Shown in pieces: positions 1-10,100 of a stretch of DNA of 62,900 nt; positions within the stretch are counted from its first letter, which is position 1, and every line of letters starts with the position of its first letter. The stretch is from Globisporangium splendens. Its lineage: Eukaryota; Oomycota; Peronosporomycetes; Pythiales; Pythiaceae. The stretch lies in contig VFIW01000169.1 in NCBI GenBank assembly GCA_006386115.1, forward strand, positions 31,565 to 94,464, written 5' to 3'. The notes beneath the pieces are model-generated. The model was not told the origin of the DNA and did not search any database. It saw only the letters and a program-made list of their open reading frames with translations. A program made the position numbers and the translations under genes.

Positions 1-335
1 AAATTCCCTGTAAAGTGAATGGCTCGCGCCACTCACTTTAGGTGGCAGAGACACGTCGGTCTCATCACCAGTGCAGTTTCCCAAGTAAGAACCATCACTC
101 ACGTGTCTAGAGTACTGTTGTGCGTAATCACGCCGAATCTCAATGATTGCGAGCGACCAACACTCAACTTAGACACAGATTGCTCTGACGTCAGACGATG
201 ACGTCACAAGTGCATGTGGGGATCACTACTTTATGTGTTTTCACCCCAATATCTTCGCACCACTGCACTTCCACAAGGTGGGTGTGAACCACACAAAGAG
301 CCACTTGCATGTAATGGCAGCCTTAGCCCATTACA
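1..335 (-). repeat. gypsy-1 3' LTR (partial, cut by window edge)
   Basis: Ends at 335 with the TGTAATGG terminus (read on the minus strand) directly beside the polypurine tract. Positions 1-105 and 180-335 align with 6831-6930 and 7015-7177 of the other LTR. The stretch between about 105 and 180 does not align with that LTR but does match the gypsy-2 LTR (about 31860-31935). It may contain the promoter of the antisense gene starting at 412. Confidence 0.85.
186..206. promoter_or_regulatory. paired TGACGTCA (CRE/bZIP-type) sites in LTR U3
   Basis: Two perfect 8-bp palindromes TGACGTCA at 186-193 and 199-206, 13 bp centre to centre. The same pair with the same spacing occurs in the other two gypsy-1/2 LTRs although neighbouring U3 sequence differs. 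TGACGTCA is the classic bZIP (CREB/ATF) site. Being palindromic it could drive sense or antisense transcription. Confidence 0.55.
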
Positions 336-393
336 TCATCCCTCCCTTAAAGTTCCATCACAGACTTTACTTCTTTCGGAAGAGGCACCCGCT

Positions 394-407
394 CTCACTT
401 TCCAATT
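394..407 (+). promoter_or_regulatory. oomycete initiator-like element before the antisense gene
   Basis: CTCACTTTCCAATT resembles the oomycete initiator plus flanking promoter consensus (YTCANTYY followed by CAWTTT). It sits 5 bp upstream of the ATG at 412, which is very close. The identical element is at 32147-32160 in gypsy-2. Assignment is by consensus resemblance only. Confidence 0.35.
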
Positions 408-411
408 GACC

Positions 412-1461
412 ATGAAGCGATCAAGCGACCAAGTGAAGCGCGAAGAACGGCCCGAGCCAAAGCGGCAGCGGATGACTCCCGGCTTGTACGACATCTCCGC
501 TATTCGCAAGAAGCGTGGAGGGCGTCGGTTCTACAAGGAGTTGTTCTTCCTCTGGCGCAAGATGTCCGGCAGCGACGATCCTGGCCAGTCCAGCACAGCG
601 AAGCTCGAGTCGTGGAAGACGTTTGTCTGACTCGAGAACGAGCACCTTGTCGAGCGTTTGCTAGGGAACCTAGGAGGCACGCTCGAGAACGACCATAAAG
701 AGCTTGGCTCTCGTCGTTCTAGTGCTCGCGAGAGCACTACAAGCTCTGTTCGTAACTGTGAACCACGTCGGGAACATCAGACTGAAGAGTCTCTCGAGGT
801 TCCCACGTGTCCGAGTCCGGCGGATAGCCAAGCCACCGTACTCTGTAGAAGCGTTGACGGTTCAACGACTTCTCTCCTCGACGACGAGTCGATCGATCCT
901 CGTGATCGACTATCGACTCAACGATCCAACGACGCTCTCCCTGATGATCGATCAGAGGAGGTGGGGCTGAACGCGAAAACGATTGAGCGACTCTGGAAGT
1001 GGGAGAGTGCTCACCGCGCTCAGATCGAGGCTCTTGAAGTTCGCAACGCGGTACTCGAAGACCGGTGCGAAAGCCTCGAAGACTGGTTGAAGGAGCAGGA
1101 GTCGAAGATCGACTTGCTCTTCGATGGTCTTGCCCAGCGTTCGGCAATGGAGTCACATTTCGAACAGAGGTTCGAGAAGATTCAAGCCGAGCTTGAACGA
1201 CTCCAGAAGGCTGAGAAGGCTCGTGAAATGCATCACGAACGTCTACTGCGCTCTGTGGAAGAGGCAGGGACGGCTCTTGAGGTACTCCGCAAAGAATATA
1301 ACTCACGCCTTCTCGTGCTGGAAGCTGTGAAGGAGGAGTCCTTCGATGTGCTTCAGCGCCTTTATGCCGAGAAGAATCTCCAAAGCGATGAGCTGTTTGC
1401 TCTTCGCAACCAAGTGGAGAGTCTTCAAGATCAGCTTGATCGTTTGCGGAAGATCTCGTAG
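412..1461 (+). pseudogene. antisense gene of gypsy-1 (basic N-terminus, coiled-coil protein), nonsense-disrupted
   Basis: Plus-strand reading frame of 350 codons, opposite to gag-pol, starting at the ATG at 412. One in-frame TGA (628-630) replaces the CGA found in the gypsy-2 copy; otherwise the frame is open and the length is the same as in gypsy-2. Order: Lys/Arg-rich start with an NLS-like KRQR; a short conserved block (YDISAIRKK...FYKELF); a Ser/Asp-rich disordered middle; then about 150 residues of heptad-rich Glu/Leu/Arg coiled coil. Positions 737-1461 overlap the pol 3' end in antisense. Function unknown. A nuclear, dimerising or nucleic-acid-binding accessory protein is a guess from composition. 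Confidence 0.7.
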
Positions 1462-3250
1462 GATCAGCTGATCCGCTTGGAAGGTAAGGCTTTAGTCTAC
1501 CCACATAAAATGTAGGGTGTAGACGCATGCGTGTAGGTATGTCTAGTGTGTAGGCATCACCATTGCATTTAACTACCCTGAACGGTCCAATATATCTTGG
1601 CAGAAGTTTCGAACTCCCCAAGTTGGACACTGCGTGTTCAGGTAGATTAGCCGTGCTAAGTAATACAAGATCATTGATCTTATATACTTGCTTGTTCTTC
1701 CTTCCGCTCCTATCTGCTTGTTCCTTTTGCAGATCCTGAGCCTTTGCAATTGCGTCTCGAACAAACCTCACAACGGCTTGTCTCCTCACAATAAAGTCAT
1801 CGACTTGCTGTTCCTCGCGACTTGTCATGTCGTCTAGAGGTTTCATCGAGTCAAAATTCGCTTTTAACTCTGTGACAGCATTCAGATCCGACTGTGGCTC
1901 CTTAGCCATAGTCTCTCCCCCACTTAAGGTAGAAACCTCTCCCACTAGTGACGCTGGCACTCTCGGATGGAGTCCGTAGTTCACATAGAACGGGGTATGA
2001 CTTGTCGAGACATGCGTGGAGTTGTTCAACGCAAACTCTGCGAGAGGGAGAAACTCACTCCACTCTCCGAAAGACGTCGCATAACTGCGCAACACGTCTT
2101 CGAGGACACGATTCACTCGTTCAGTTTGACCATCCGTTTCTGGATGTGCCGCTGTTGACATGGACAACTTGGTGTCCAGAAGTCCGAACAGTGCACGCCA
2201 AAACTTGGACGTAAACCGAGTGTCACGGTCAGACACGATCTCAACGGGCAGGCCATGCAGACGGAACACCACGTCTACAAAGACCTTGGCCGTCATTTCG
2301 GCTGAGATCTTGTCCGAAACAGGCGCAAGATGGACCATCTTGCTGAATCGGTCCACAAACACAAGGATGCCATTGCGTCCGTGTTTGTCTCGAGGAAGTC
2401 CGAATATGAAATCCACACTCACAGACTTCCAACTGTCCGATGGGACAGCCAATGAACGAAGTGGTGCCTGCGTGGAACCAGAGGGTTTCACTCGTTGGCA
2501 GATCTCGCAAGTCCTCACATACTTGCGAACCCACTTGTACATGTGTGGCCAGTAGTAATCCCGGGAAAGACTGAGAAACGTTTTCTCACGTCCGAGATGG
2601 CCACTCGAAGGACCGTCATGATACTCATACAAGAGTCGATGACGCAGACCTTCGTCGTTGGGGACAACGATCCTCGCTGGATCCCCTTCGTCAACCGTAT
2701 AGTACAGCAGCTCATTGTGCATGCTGTAGCGGTGAACACGCGATCTTGCTCTTGGTGGGAGGTTTTGGAGTGCCTTCTCTGAGGGATTCTTGAAATACTT
2801 GATCAGTTCTTGGCATGCTTCGTCTTGCTTGTAGCCCTCAGTGATCTCTTCTTGGACTGTGCTTGTCACTCCCGTAGCAATCGCGTTGACGTCTTCACAG
2901 AGTCGGCACGCTCCGTTCGTGTCGTCACTCTTGTTCTTCGGATCATAATCCGGACGTCTTGACAGCGCATCGGCAAGAATGTTTGACTTGCCGGGCTTGT
3001 AATGTACAACAAAGTTGTACTCAGCGAAGAAGGAAAACCATCTTGCCATTCTTTGCGATAGGTGAGGCGTCTTTACAGCTGTCCGCAGTGATGCGTGATC
3101 AGTGTAAATAGCGAACTGCTTTTCACCAAGCAAATAGACTCGGAACTTTGCCAATGCATACTTCATGGCCAATAGTTCCTTGTCATGGACCGGATAGTTC
3201 CTCTCTGCGGGCCTGAGTTGTCGTGACAACTCTTTCTTTGCCCTCATCAT
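737..3250 (-). pseudogene. gypsy-1 pol, RNase H C-terminal part + integrase + chromodomain
   Basis: 837 codons. First come the end of RNase H (HDKELLAMKYAL...YTDHASLRT) and the connector to integrase. Then the integrase zinc finger (HxxxxH-type GHLGREKT and CEICQRVK), and the catalytic core with Asp in VSVDFIFGLP, Asp in SDRDTRF and Glu in TDGQTERVNR. A GPF/Y-like module follows (LPRYIGPFRVVK), then a long Ser/Pro/Arg-rich linker and a C-terminal chromodomain (RFYRVRWLGYPPDSDTWEP) ending in SYEQSL. A chromodomain at the integrase end defines chromoviruses and is thought to target integration to modified chromatin. The frame is broken from the RT part by an 11-bp deletion near 3225. The last 725 bp overlap the plus-strand coiled-coil gene. 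Confidence 0.9.
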
Positions 3251-5108
3251 CGTGTTGCATTAGTGCACACCCGATGGCATAGTCGCTCGCATCGCAGACT
3301 ACATGGAACGGCTTCTCATGGTCTGCGAGAGCTAGGACAGGAGCTTCTCTTAAGCTCTTCTTTACTTCGGCAAACGCTGCCTGATGTTCCTCTGACCATT
3401 CCCACTCATTATCTTTCTTCAAAAGACTCGTGAGGGGTTGCACTAACGCTGCATAGTTGCGCGTGTATTTGTGCAAATAGTTGGCCAAACCCAGCCACTG
3501 ACGTAGCTGTTTGACGTTCTGAGGAATAGGCCAATCGTCGATAGACTTGACCTTCTCAGGATCGACCCGAACGCCATTCTTGCCAACAAAGCAACCGAGT
3601 ACAGGGATCTCGGGGGCGAAGAAGATGCATTTCTTCAAGTTAGCGTACAGTTTGTTCTCACGCATAACTTGAAAGACTTGACGAAGATGTTCAAGATGAA
3701 CATCGACATCTTTCTTCCCTTCCGAGGCCTTACTATGAACGAATATGTCGTCAAAGTAGCTCGGTGCAAACTCTCTCAATGGACGAAGTACATTCGTGAC
3801 CATTCTGTTGAAAGTTGCTGGTGCGTTCTTCAGACCTTGTGGCATCACCATCCACTCCCACAGCATACCACTAGGGGTGCTAACTGCTGTAAATGGTACA
3901 TCGCTCTCGCGCATTCGAATCTGATAGAACCCGTCTTTCAGATCGATCGCGCTAAAGACAGTGCTTCCAACCATTCCATCAAGGATCATATCCTTGCGTG
4001 GAACTGGGGTCTGAGCAGGTATGGTCGCATCATTCAATTTGTTGAATGCGTGAACAATGCGCCAACCGCCTGTGGCCTTCTTCACACAGAAGGTGGGACT
4101 ACAGTGCGGAGACTTGCTCTCGCGCACATGGCCAGCCTTCTGTCGCTGCGCGAAGAACTCGTCGATCGCATCGACTTGTTCCTTCGGTAGCGGCCATTGC
4201 CTTGTGATACAGTACTTCGTTCCCGGAAGTACATCTATCTCGTGACGAATGCCTCTGTCCTGCGGCAATTCGTCCGGCACTTTGTCTGGAAATATGTCCG
4301 CATATTCCTTGACAAGTCCATACACGGGGTTTGTCTTTAGAGCGTCCCACGACTGCTCATCAAACCTCTCCTTCCGTGTCCTCTCATCTAACACTTCCGC
4401 AGTGTTGATGACATCGTCGGCAACTTCATCGACGATCGCACAAATTTGCGAAATTTCGCCTTTCGCCAGGCTACGCTTAAGCGTCTTCTTGCTCATCAAC
4501 GGCAAGGAAATCAATTCTTGAGCCAGACTTGGAGGATTTTCAACTTGTACGTGACGCACTATCTGGCTGTCACCTTCTTCATTGTAGACTGCGACGTTCA
4601 CATATTCGCTTGAAGTGGCTTGTTCTTGTCGCTTCACTTCATCTTCTGCCTTTCTTGTGTCTTGATCAGGGACGCTTGCAGATCTTCGTTCTTCTTCGTC
4701 GGTCTTCTTGTCTTCTTTAACCCTGCCAGAGCGGAACTCTTCATCGCTCTTGGCTACAGGAGTAGTCTTTTTCTGGCGCCTGACTACTCCACCTCCAGTG
4801 GTCTTCACGGGCTTGTCATTTGAGTGTGAGGGGCCATCGCACGCCTGACTCTCATTAGACACATCTTCAACAGATGTATATGCCCAAATCACCTCTCTTG
4901 CTGCCTGGCAGCTGAGGTCTTCGTCGACTTGCTTGTCGACGCTGATCTTCTTCTTCTTCCAGTCAATGCTCGGTTGGTACCTTCTCAACCAGGGCATTCC
5001 CAGAATCAGATCAAACTTGTCATCGAGGTCGAGTAGAATAAACTCATCTTCGCCTCGGAAATCATCACATTCGATTGCCATACGCAACACGCGCTTAGGC
5101 ATCGTCAC
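3183..5108 (-). pseudogene. gypsy-1 pol, protease end + reverse transcriptase + RNase H N-part
   Basis: 641 codons. It begins with the distal part of the retropepsin fold (LDLDDKFDLILGMPWL). A 200-residue acidic/basic linker follows, then a Ty3-type RT core (HEIDVLPGTKYCITRQWPL, GGWRIVHAFNKLN, FSAIDLKDGFYQI, PQGLKNAPATFNR) with the YFDD catalytic box (SYFDDIFVHS), and the start of RNase H (FHVVCDASDYAIGCALMQ). It is out of frame with the upstream protease segment (junction at 5105-5108) and the downstream integrase segment. The equivalent junctions are open in gypsy-3 (protease-RT) and gypsy-2 (RT-integrase), so these are decay mutations rather than an obligatory frameshift. Confidence 0.9.
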
Positions 5109-5560
5109 TTTCGATCCATTCGCAAGCGAACGATCATTTCCTTGTTCGAGATAGGCAGGTCCAAACCTTGCCTTCTCACCACTTGTGTGCGGACAAAATT
5201 GTTCGACGCACCAGTGTCTACAAGAGCCCGTAGAGGTTCTGAGTAACCATCTACCTTAACCTTGTGGACTATCAAGGCTGGCTCTTGCTCGACACGCTCA
5301 CATCTGTTCGCGGAAACTTCATGTGCATTGCGCACACCGGGGCAAGAGTTCTGCGCTTCCACGACATTCACAGAACTCTTTGTTCGCCCAGTAGGGAGCC
5401 CCGCTCCTACTGGTCGTTCCCGTTTTTTGGCTGTTGGGAACGCTCGAATCGCCGGCCTCTGCCTGATCGATTCGATTGCGAACCGTGTGTCGCTTGCTGG
5501 CTTGGCAAGGACACCTTGCAATTTCTTGCGATGTGACCGGGCTTGCCACAACGGAAACAC
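5105..5560 (-). pseudogene. gypsy-1 aspartic protease segment
   Basis: Short frame holding the retropepsin active site DTGASNNFV after a linker, in a different frame from both gag upstream and RT downstream. In gypsy-3 the equivalent LLDTGASNNFVRSHVARAL is continuous with gag and RT, which shows how the pieces belong together. The part up to about 5407 overlaps the end of gag. A programmed gag-pol frameshift cannot be excluded for this family. Confidence 0.8.
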
Positions 5561-6450
5561 TTCCCGTCATTGCGTGGGTATCTGCTTGTAGTCGCATCGG
5601 CATACGAGATGTCCATCGGTTCTGGACCGTCGTGTGTGACTGCGTGTTGTCGAACAGGGCGAGGGCCGAAACCGTTGAACTTGGCTTGCTTGATGCTGAA
5701 TTCTTCTTGCATCGCTCGCTCGATGGCTTCATCCAGCGTCTTGGGGTACTCGCGGAACAGCTGGTTCCGAATTGGACCGTCATTGAGCCCTGCCATGAAT
5801 GTCACAACTTGCGTTGAGGCATCAATCGGCTCATTCACGATACTTGACACGAGGTATCGTGCTCGTTGAGCGTACGAGTGTAGGTCGTATTTACCCTGAC
5901 GAAGCTTTAAGAACTCAGCGCGAGCCCGAAATTCGCTCTGCGGAGGCTCAAAAGCCTTCTTCAGCTCTCGCTTGAAGTCGTCCAGGTCGTAGAAGCAATG
6001 TGGCTCCGCCAATCGCTTCCCATACGCCCAACTCTTCGCTCGACCCGCAAGGCTTGACATCGCAAACAACACTTGCTGCATTGGGTCCCGTAGTTGTCTT
6101 GCAGTGATCGCTGCATCCAACTCAACGAACCATCTCGCTAGAGGTTCGTTCTCTCCGCCACGGTACGGAGATACATCGAGCTTCAGAGGTGCCACTCTCA
6201 TCGTCGTGACAGGAGTTGCGGGCTGTCGATGAGAGTTCATGATCTCGTGATGCATGAAGCTCGTAGCCGCGTTCCTCTGCTCATCCGGTGACGCTGATCT
6301 CAGCAAACTGATCACAGCCGCCTCACCGATGACCGCTCGCATACGCTCGAGGGCTGCCCACTCGTGGCTCGACAAATGAGGAAAATGCTCATTCGTCAGC
6401 TCCACGGTCTCTCCAGGCATCGAGCCCATCGGCGTCTCAATCCCTTCCAT
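5407..6450 (-). CDS. gypsy-1 gag (capsid/nucleocapsid)
   Basis: 347 codons opening 87 bp inside the primer-binding site. A retrotransposon gag core is visible (KYGGGENEPLARWFVELDAAI-like block; EPPQSEFRARAEFLKLRQG; LVSSIVNEPIDASTQVVTFMAGL), followed by a basic tail with one CCHC zinc knuckle (CFRCGKPGHIARNCK). Such gags form the cytoplasmic virus-like particle that packages the element RNA. The copy looks intact, but the pol part of the element is frameshifted. Confidence 0.88.
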   Translation of the reverse strand: MEGIETPMGSMPGETVELTNEHFPHLSSHEWAALERMRAVIGEAAVISLLRSASPDEQRNAATSFMHHEIMNSHRQPATPVTTMRVAPLKLDVSPYRGGENEPLARWFVELDAAITARQLRDPMQQVLFAMSSLAGRAKSWAYGKRLAEPHCFYDLDDFKRELKKAFEPPQSEFRARAEFLKLRQGKYDLHSYAQRARYLVSSIVNEPIDASTQVVTFMAGLNDGPIRNQLFREYPKTLDEAIERAMQEEFSIKQAKFNGFGPRPVRQHAVTHDGPEPMDISYADATTSRYPRNDGKCFRCGKPGHIARNCKVSLPSQQATHGSQSNRSGRGRRFERSQQPKNGNDQ

Positions 6451-6537
6451 TGTTTCTCACAATCGGACAGGGGTCTTGGAATGTCCGCGCACGCTACACA
6501 AGCGGCCTATGCAGACTCTTGACTTGGTCGTTGGAAG

Positions 6538-6555
6538 GACTACGAAGTGCTACCA
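6538..6555 (-). other. gypsy-1 tRNA primer-binding site
   Basis: Reads TGGTAGCACTTCGTAGTCC on the minus strand, beginning 2 nt (CC) after the 5' LTR end TTACA. TGG is the complement of the tRNA 3' CCA. gypsy-3 has the nearly identical TGGTAGCACTTTGTGGTCC at the same place, so both lineages use the same or a similar tRNA; which one is not resolved. Confidence 0.75.
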
Positions 6556-6931
6556 GGTGTAAGAGGCTATCCGAGACAGCCTCAAACACGGCACGCACGC
6601 TTGCGCTTGAAGAGGAAGACTTGAGAGGAACTTGGCAAAAATGCAACTGAATTGAAATGAGCTTATGGTTCCTGACACTACATGTAAAACACCACTAGGG
6701 CTCCTACAGGTTTTATAACTAAAACCTAAACATGCACAATAAAACCTATGAATCTGATATATAAAACCTTGGGTACACTGAGGTTGAACCCAGGGGATCT
6801 TCGAGAAACTTGAACTTGAAGTCCCGTGGAAAATTCCCTGCAAAGTGATTGGCTACAGCCACTCACTTTAGGTGGCAGACACACGTCGGTCTCATCACCA
6901 GTGCAGTTTCCCAAGTAGGAACAATCACTCA

Positions 6932-7007
6932 GTACTTGATTAGTACATGGATGTCATCACTCTGTACTGATTAGTACATGTGAACAACATTCTGCACTGA
7001 TCAGCAC
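6932..7007. repeat. three ~30-bp-spaced palindromic motifs in U3
   Basis: GTACTTGATTAGTAC (6932-6946), GTACTGATTAGTAC (6964-6977) and the diverged GCACTGATCAGCAC (6994-7007), each nearly self-complementary, at 30-32 bp spacing. They are found only in this LTR and not in the 3' LTR or gypsy-2 LTR. They could be enhancer-type repeats, as is common in LTR U3 regions. Confidence 0.5.
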
Positions 7008-7019
7008 AGAGAGCGCTCG

Positions 7020-7040
7020 TGACGTCATGGGATGACGTCA
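7020..7040. promoter_or_regulatory. paired TGACGTCA sites in gypsy-1 5' LTR U3
   Basis: Perfect palindromes at 7020-7027 and 7033-7040, with the same 13-bp spacing as at 186-206 and 31939-31959. The spacer bases differ (TGGGA here, GACGA in the others), so the sites are better conserved than their surroundings. Confidence 0.55.
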
Positions 7041-7196
7041 CATGTGCATGTGGGGACTGTCGTACTGTAATCCCTTTGTTATTTGTCTCTCCACAATGCA
7101 CAGTGAAGGTGGTGTGTGGCACACTAGATTTGTGGACAGATCCACCTTCATGTAATGGCTAAGTATAGTCCATTACAGTAAACCTTTGCACCTGCG

Positions 7197-10100
7197 ATGG
7201 GCCTCGACAAGTCTGTGTGGCTGGTGGACTCAGGAGCCAGTTCGCACATGACAAGTCGACGCGAGAAGTTTGTGAAACTGAAGTCTCTGAAGACTCCGAT
7301 CCAGATCGTTATCGCCGACGGCACGAAGATCGATGCGGTGGGCATCGGAGAGGCTTGCCTTAAGATGGAAGATGACATCGAGATCACACTCTCAAATGTG
7401 GTCTACATCCCAGCCCTCGATGGGAATCTACTCTCGGTGTCGAAGCTCGCCGAGAAGGGAGTGAGAGCCGAGTTCGCTCGAGACAAGTGCGTCTTCAAGT
7501 TCGGCCAAGAGACGGTCATGACCGAGAAGCGCGACGGTAGTGTCTACAAGGTTCACACCGTGCTCAAGGAAGAGTGCCGCGCAGCGAATGGCAGTGCCAA
7601 CTCACCGTGGATAGTTATGCATGCCAAGCTCGGGCACATTCCGTACAAGAGATACCAGCATCTCAGAACGATGGCTGATGGACTCCCTGCGATCACGAGC
7701 GATGACAGTGTTGAAGAAATTTGTGAACGGTGCTGCATGGGAAAGATGGCTGCCGACAACTTCCCACGCCATCCTGCGAACAATGTGAAGACTCAGCGGG
7801 TGCTTGAGTTGGTCCACACTGACGTGATGGGACCGATGCAAACCAAGACCCCAGGAGGATGTCTTCATGCGATTGTGTTCGTTGATGACTACTCTCGACA
7901 CGTGTCGGTCTACTTCATGAATAAGAAATCTGAAGCCCTTGACAAGTTCAAGATTTTCAAGTCTGAACTCGAGAACTTGACCGACTGCAAAATCAAGCGT
8001 CTCAGGTCCGACAACGGTGGCGAGTACACTAGCAAGAGTTTCGTTGACTACTTGGTTGGTTTCGGCATCAAGCACGAGAAGAATGTGCCGTATACTCCCC
8101 AGCAGAACGGGATGGCCGAGCGCATGAACCGAACTCTTGTTGAGATGGCGCGTTGCATGCTGTACCACGAGTCTGTCGACAAGAAGCGGTGGGTCGAAGC
8201 AGTGAACACTGCGGCCCGGATCATCAACCGGATCCCCAACTCAGTCAACACCAAGACCCCGCATGAGCTGATCTACGGACGACACCCCAACATGAAAAAC
8301 CTAAAGGTGTTTGGGGCGTTAGGGTACGCCCATATCCCGACGGAAAAATGCAAGAAACTCGACGCCAAGGCATTCAAATGTTGTTTCCTCGGATATTCAG
8401 AGACGTCAAAGGGTTACCGTGTTCTTCATGAGGCCACCGGGCTGGTGCACATTGTCCGCACTGTGAAGTTTATGGAGACTTCGCGTCCGGACCTCCAACA
8501 GCTGAGCATCGAGTCCGACTCTGACGATGAGTCTGAGACTGAGGATCAAGAGGTGCATGACCGCAGCCTCGTCCTACCCGAAGCAAAGTCTGAGATCGTG
8601 ACTCAGGACTACGTCTTTGAGGAGCCGTCTAACATGATCGTCGAGGCTCCAGCCCGGATGCTTACTCGGTCTCGAGCTCGAGCGTTGATGAACGAGCCTG
8701 AGCCTGAAGACCGTCAGCCACCAAGAAAGAAGCTTATTCGAACTCCGGTCTACTCTGGTCCGAAGCGACAGAAGACCGACCAAGTTCATGCCAGTGGTGG
8801 AGACGACGAGCATGATCGATATGCGCTCGTCAATCCCGATGAGCATGCGCTCTTGGCAAGCGAGGCCCCAAAACATTTCAGGGAGGCCACGAGCCGTGAA
8901 GACCACGCGAAGTGGAAGGAAGCGATGGAATCCGAATTGAAATCATTAGTGGCAAATGGTACGTGGGATTTGGTTCCCCGACCAAAGAGCCAGAAGCCGA
9001 TCGGATCCCGATGGGTATTCGCCCTGAAGAAAAACGAGCGAGGTGAAGTCGTCCGGTACAAAGCTCGCGTCGTTGCCAAGGGATACTCCCAGTGCCATGG
9101 CATCGACTATGAAGAAACGTATGCACCGGTTGCTGCATTGACCTCGGTTCGAGCGTTCCTCGCAACGAGCTGCTCTGAGCAGATGGAAGTTCAGCAGTGG
9201 GACGTCGACACAGCCTTCCTGTATGGCGACCTTGAAGAAACAATCTTCATGGAGGTCCCAGAAGGATCACACGAATTCTTGCTCAAGTTCGGCACCAAGG
9301 ACATCGGAAATACGGCTGACATCGATGACAACCAACTCGTATGCAGACTGCGCAAGAGTCTCTACGGTCTGAAACAAGCGTCCCGCATATGGAACGAGAC
9401 CATCGACAGCTGCCTGTGCGAGATTGGGTTCGAGCCAACAGACGTTGACCCGTGCGTCTACTCCAAACGCCAGGGTGACTCCAAGTGCCTTTTGTGTCTG
9501 TACGTCGATGACATGCTCATCGCGTCGAACGACCAGGCGACGATCGCCGGAGTGAAGCAAGAAATCAGCAAGCGCTTCAAGATCAAGGACCTCGGGCGAG
9601 CTCGCTTCATCTTGGGCGTCGAGGTGCATCACGACAATTCTGCCAAGAAACTGAGCATCAGCCAGAAGAGTTACATCGACTCAGTAATCGAGCGATTCGG
9701 CCAGACCAATGCCACGCCAAGCCTGACTCCGATCGATCCCAGCACCCACCTCAGCAAAGGTGATGAGGCACAATCCGAAGCGGATGTTGCCGAAATGAAG
9801 ACGAAGCCCTACCGGTCGCTCATCGGTAGCCTGATGTATCTCGCGTGCGGTACACGACCCGACATCGCTGTCGCGGTCGCGAGGCTGAGTCGGTTCCTTG
9901 AGAACCCTGGACCGAAGCACTGGGACGCAGGCATCAAGGTCGTCAAGTATTTCAAGAAGACCAAGGACGTTGGAATCGTCTACGATGGGACCCACGAGTC
10001 GAAGCTGAGTGCCTTCTGCGACGCCGACTGGGCGTGTGACCGCAATGATCGACGCTCCATGAGTGGCATCCTGCTGATGCTCTGCGGTGGCCCCATTGCC

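Larger units (their letters stand above)
1..7177 (-). mobile_element. gypsy-1: decayed Ty3/gypsy chromovirus LTR retrotransposon
   Basis: Minus-strand LTR retrotransposon. In its own direction it shows a 5' LTR (7177 down to 6558), a primer-binding site (6555-6538), gag, protease, RT/RNase H, integrase and chromodomain, a polypurine tract (350-336, AAGGGAGGGATGA in sense) and a 3' LTR cut by the window start. The LTRs have TGTAATGG...TTACA ends. Gag-pol is spread over three minus-strand frames, and an 11-bp deletion relative to gypsy-2 lies near 3225, so the copy is dead. A plus-strand gene occupies the space between pol and the 3' LTR. The right end abuts a 5'-truncated copia element, so gypsy-1 may have landed in that copia; the missing copia half would then lie left of this window (inference). 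Confidence 0.9.
6558..7177 (-). repeat. gypsy-1 5' LTR, 620 bp
   Basis: Bounded by TGTAATGG (7177 side) and TTACA (6558 side) on the minus strand and followed by the primer-binding site. It contains a TATA-like TTTTATATATCA (about 6758-6769 in antisense), the paired TGACGTCA sites and three spaced palindromes in U3. The U3 block 6930-7010 is not the one present in the 3' LTR copy or in gypsy-2. The ~250 bp from about 6660 to 6910 is homologous, in sense orientation, to the LTR of the adjacent copia element. Confidence 0.85.
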
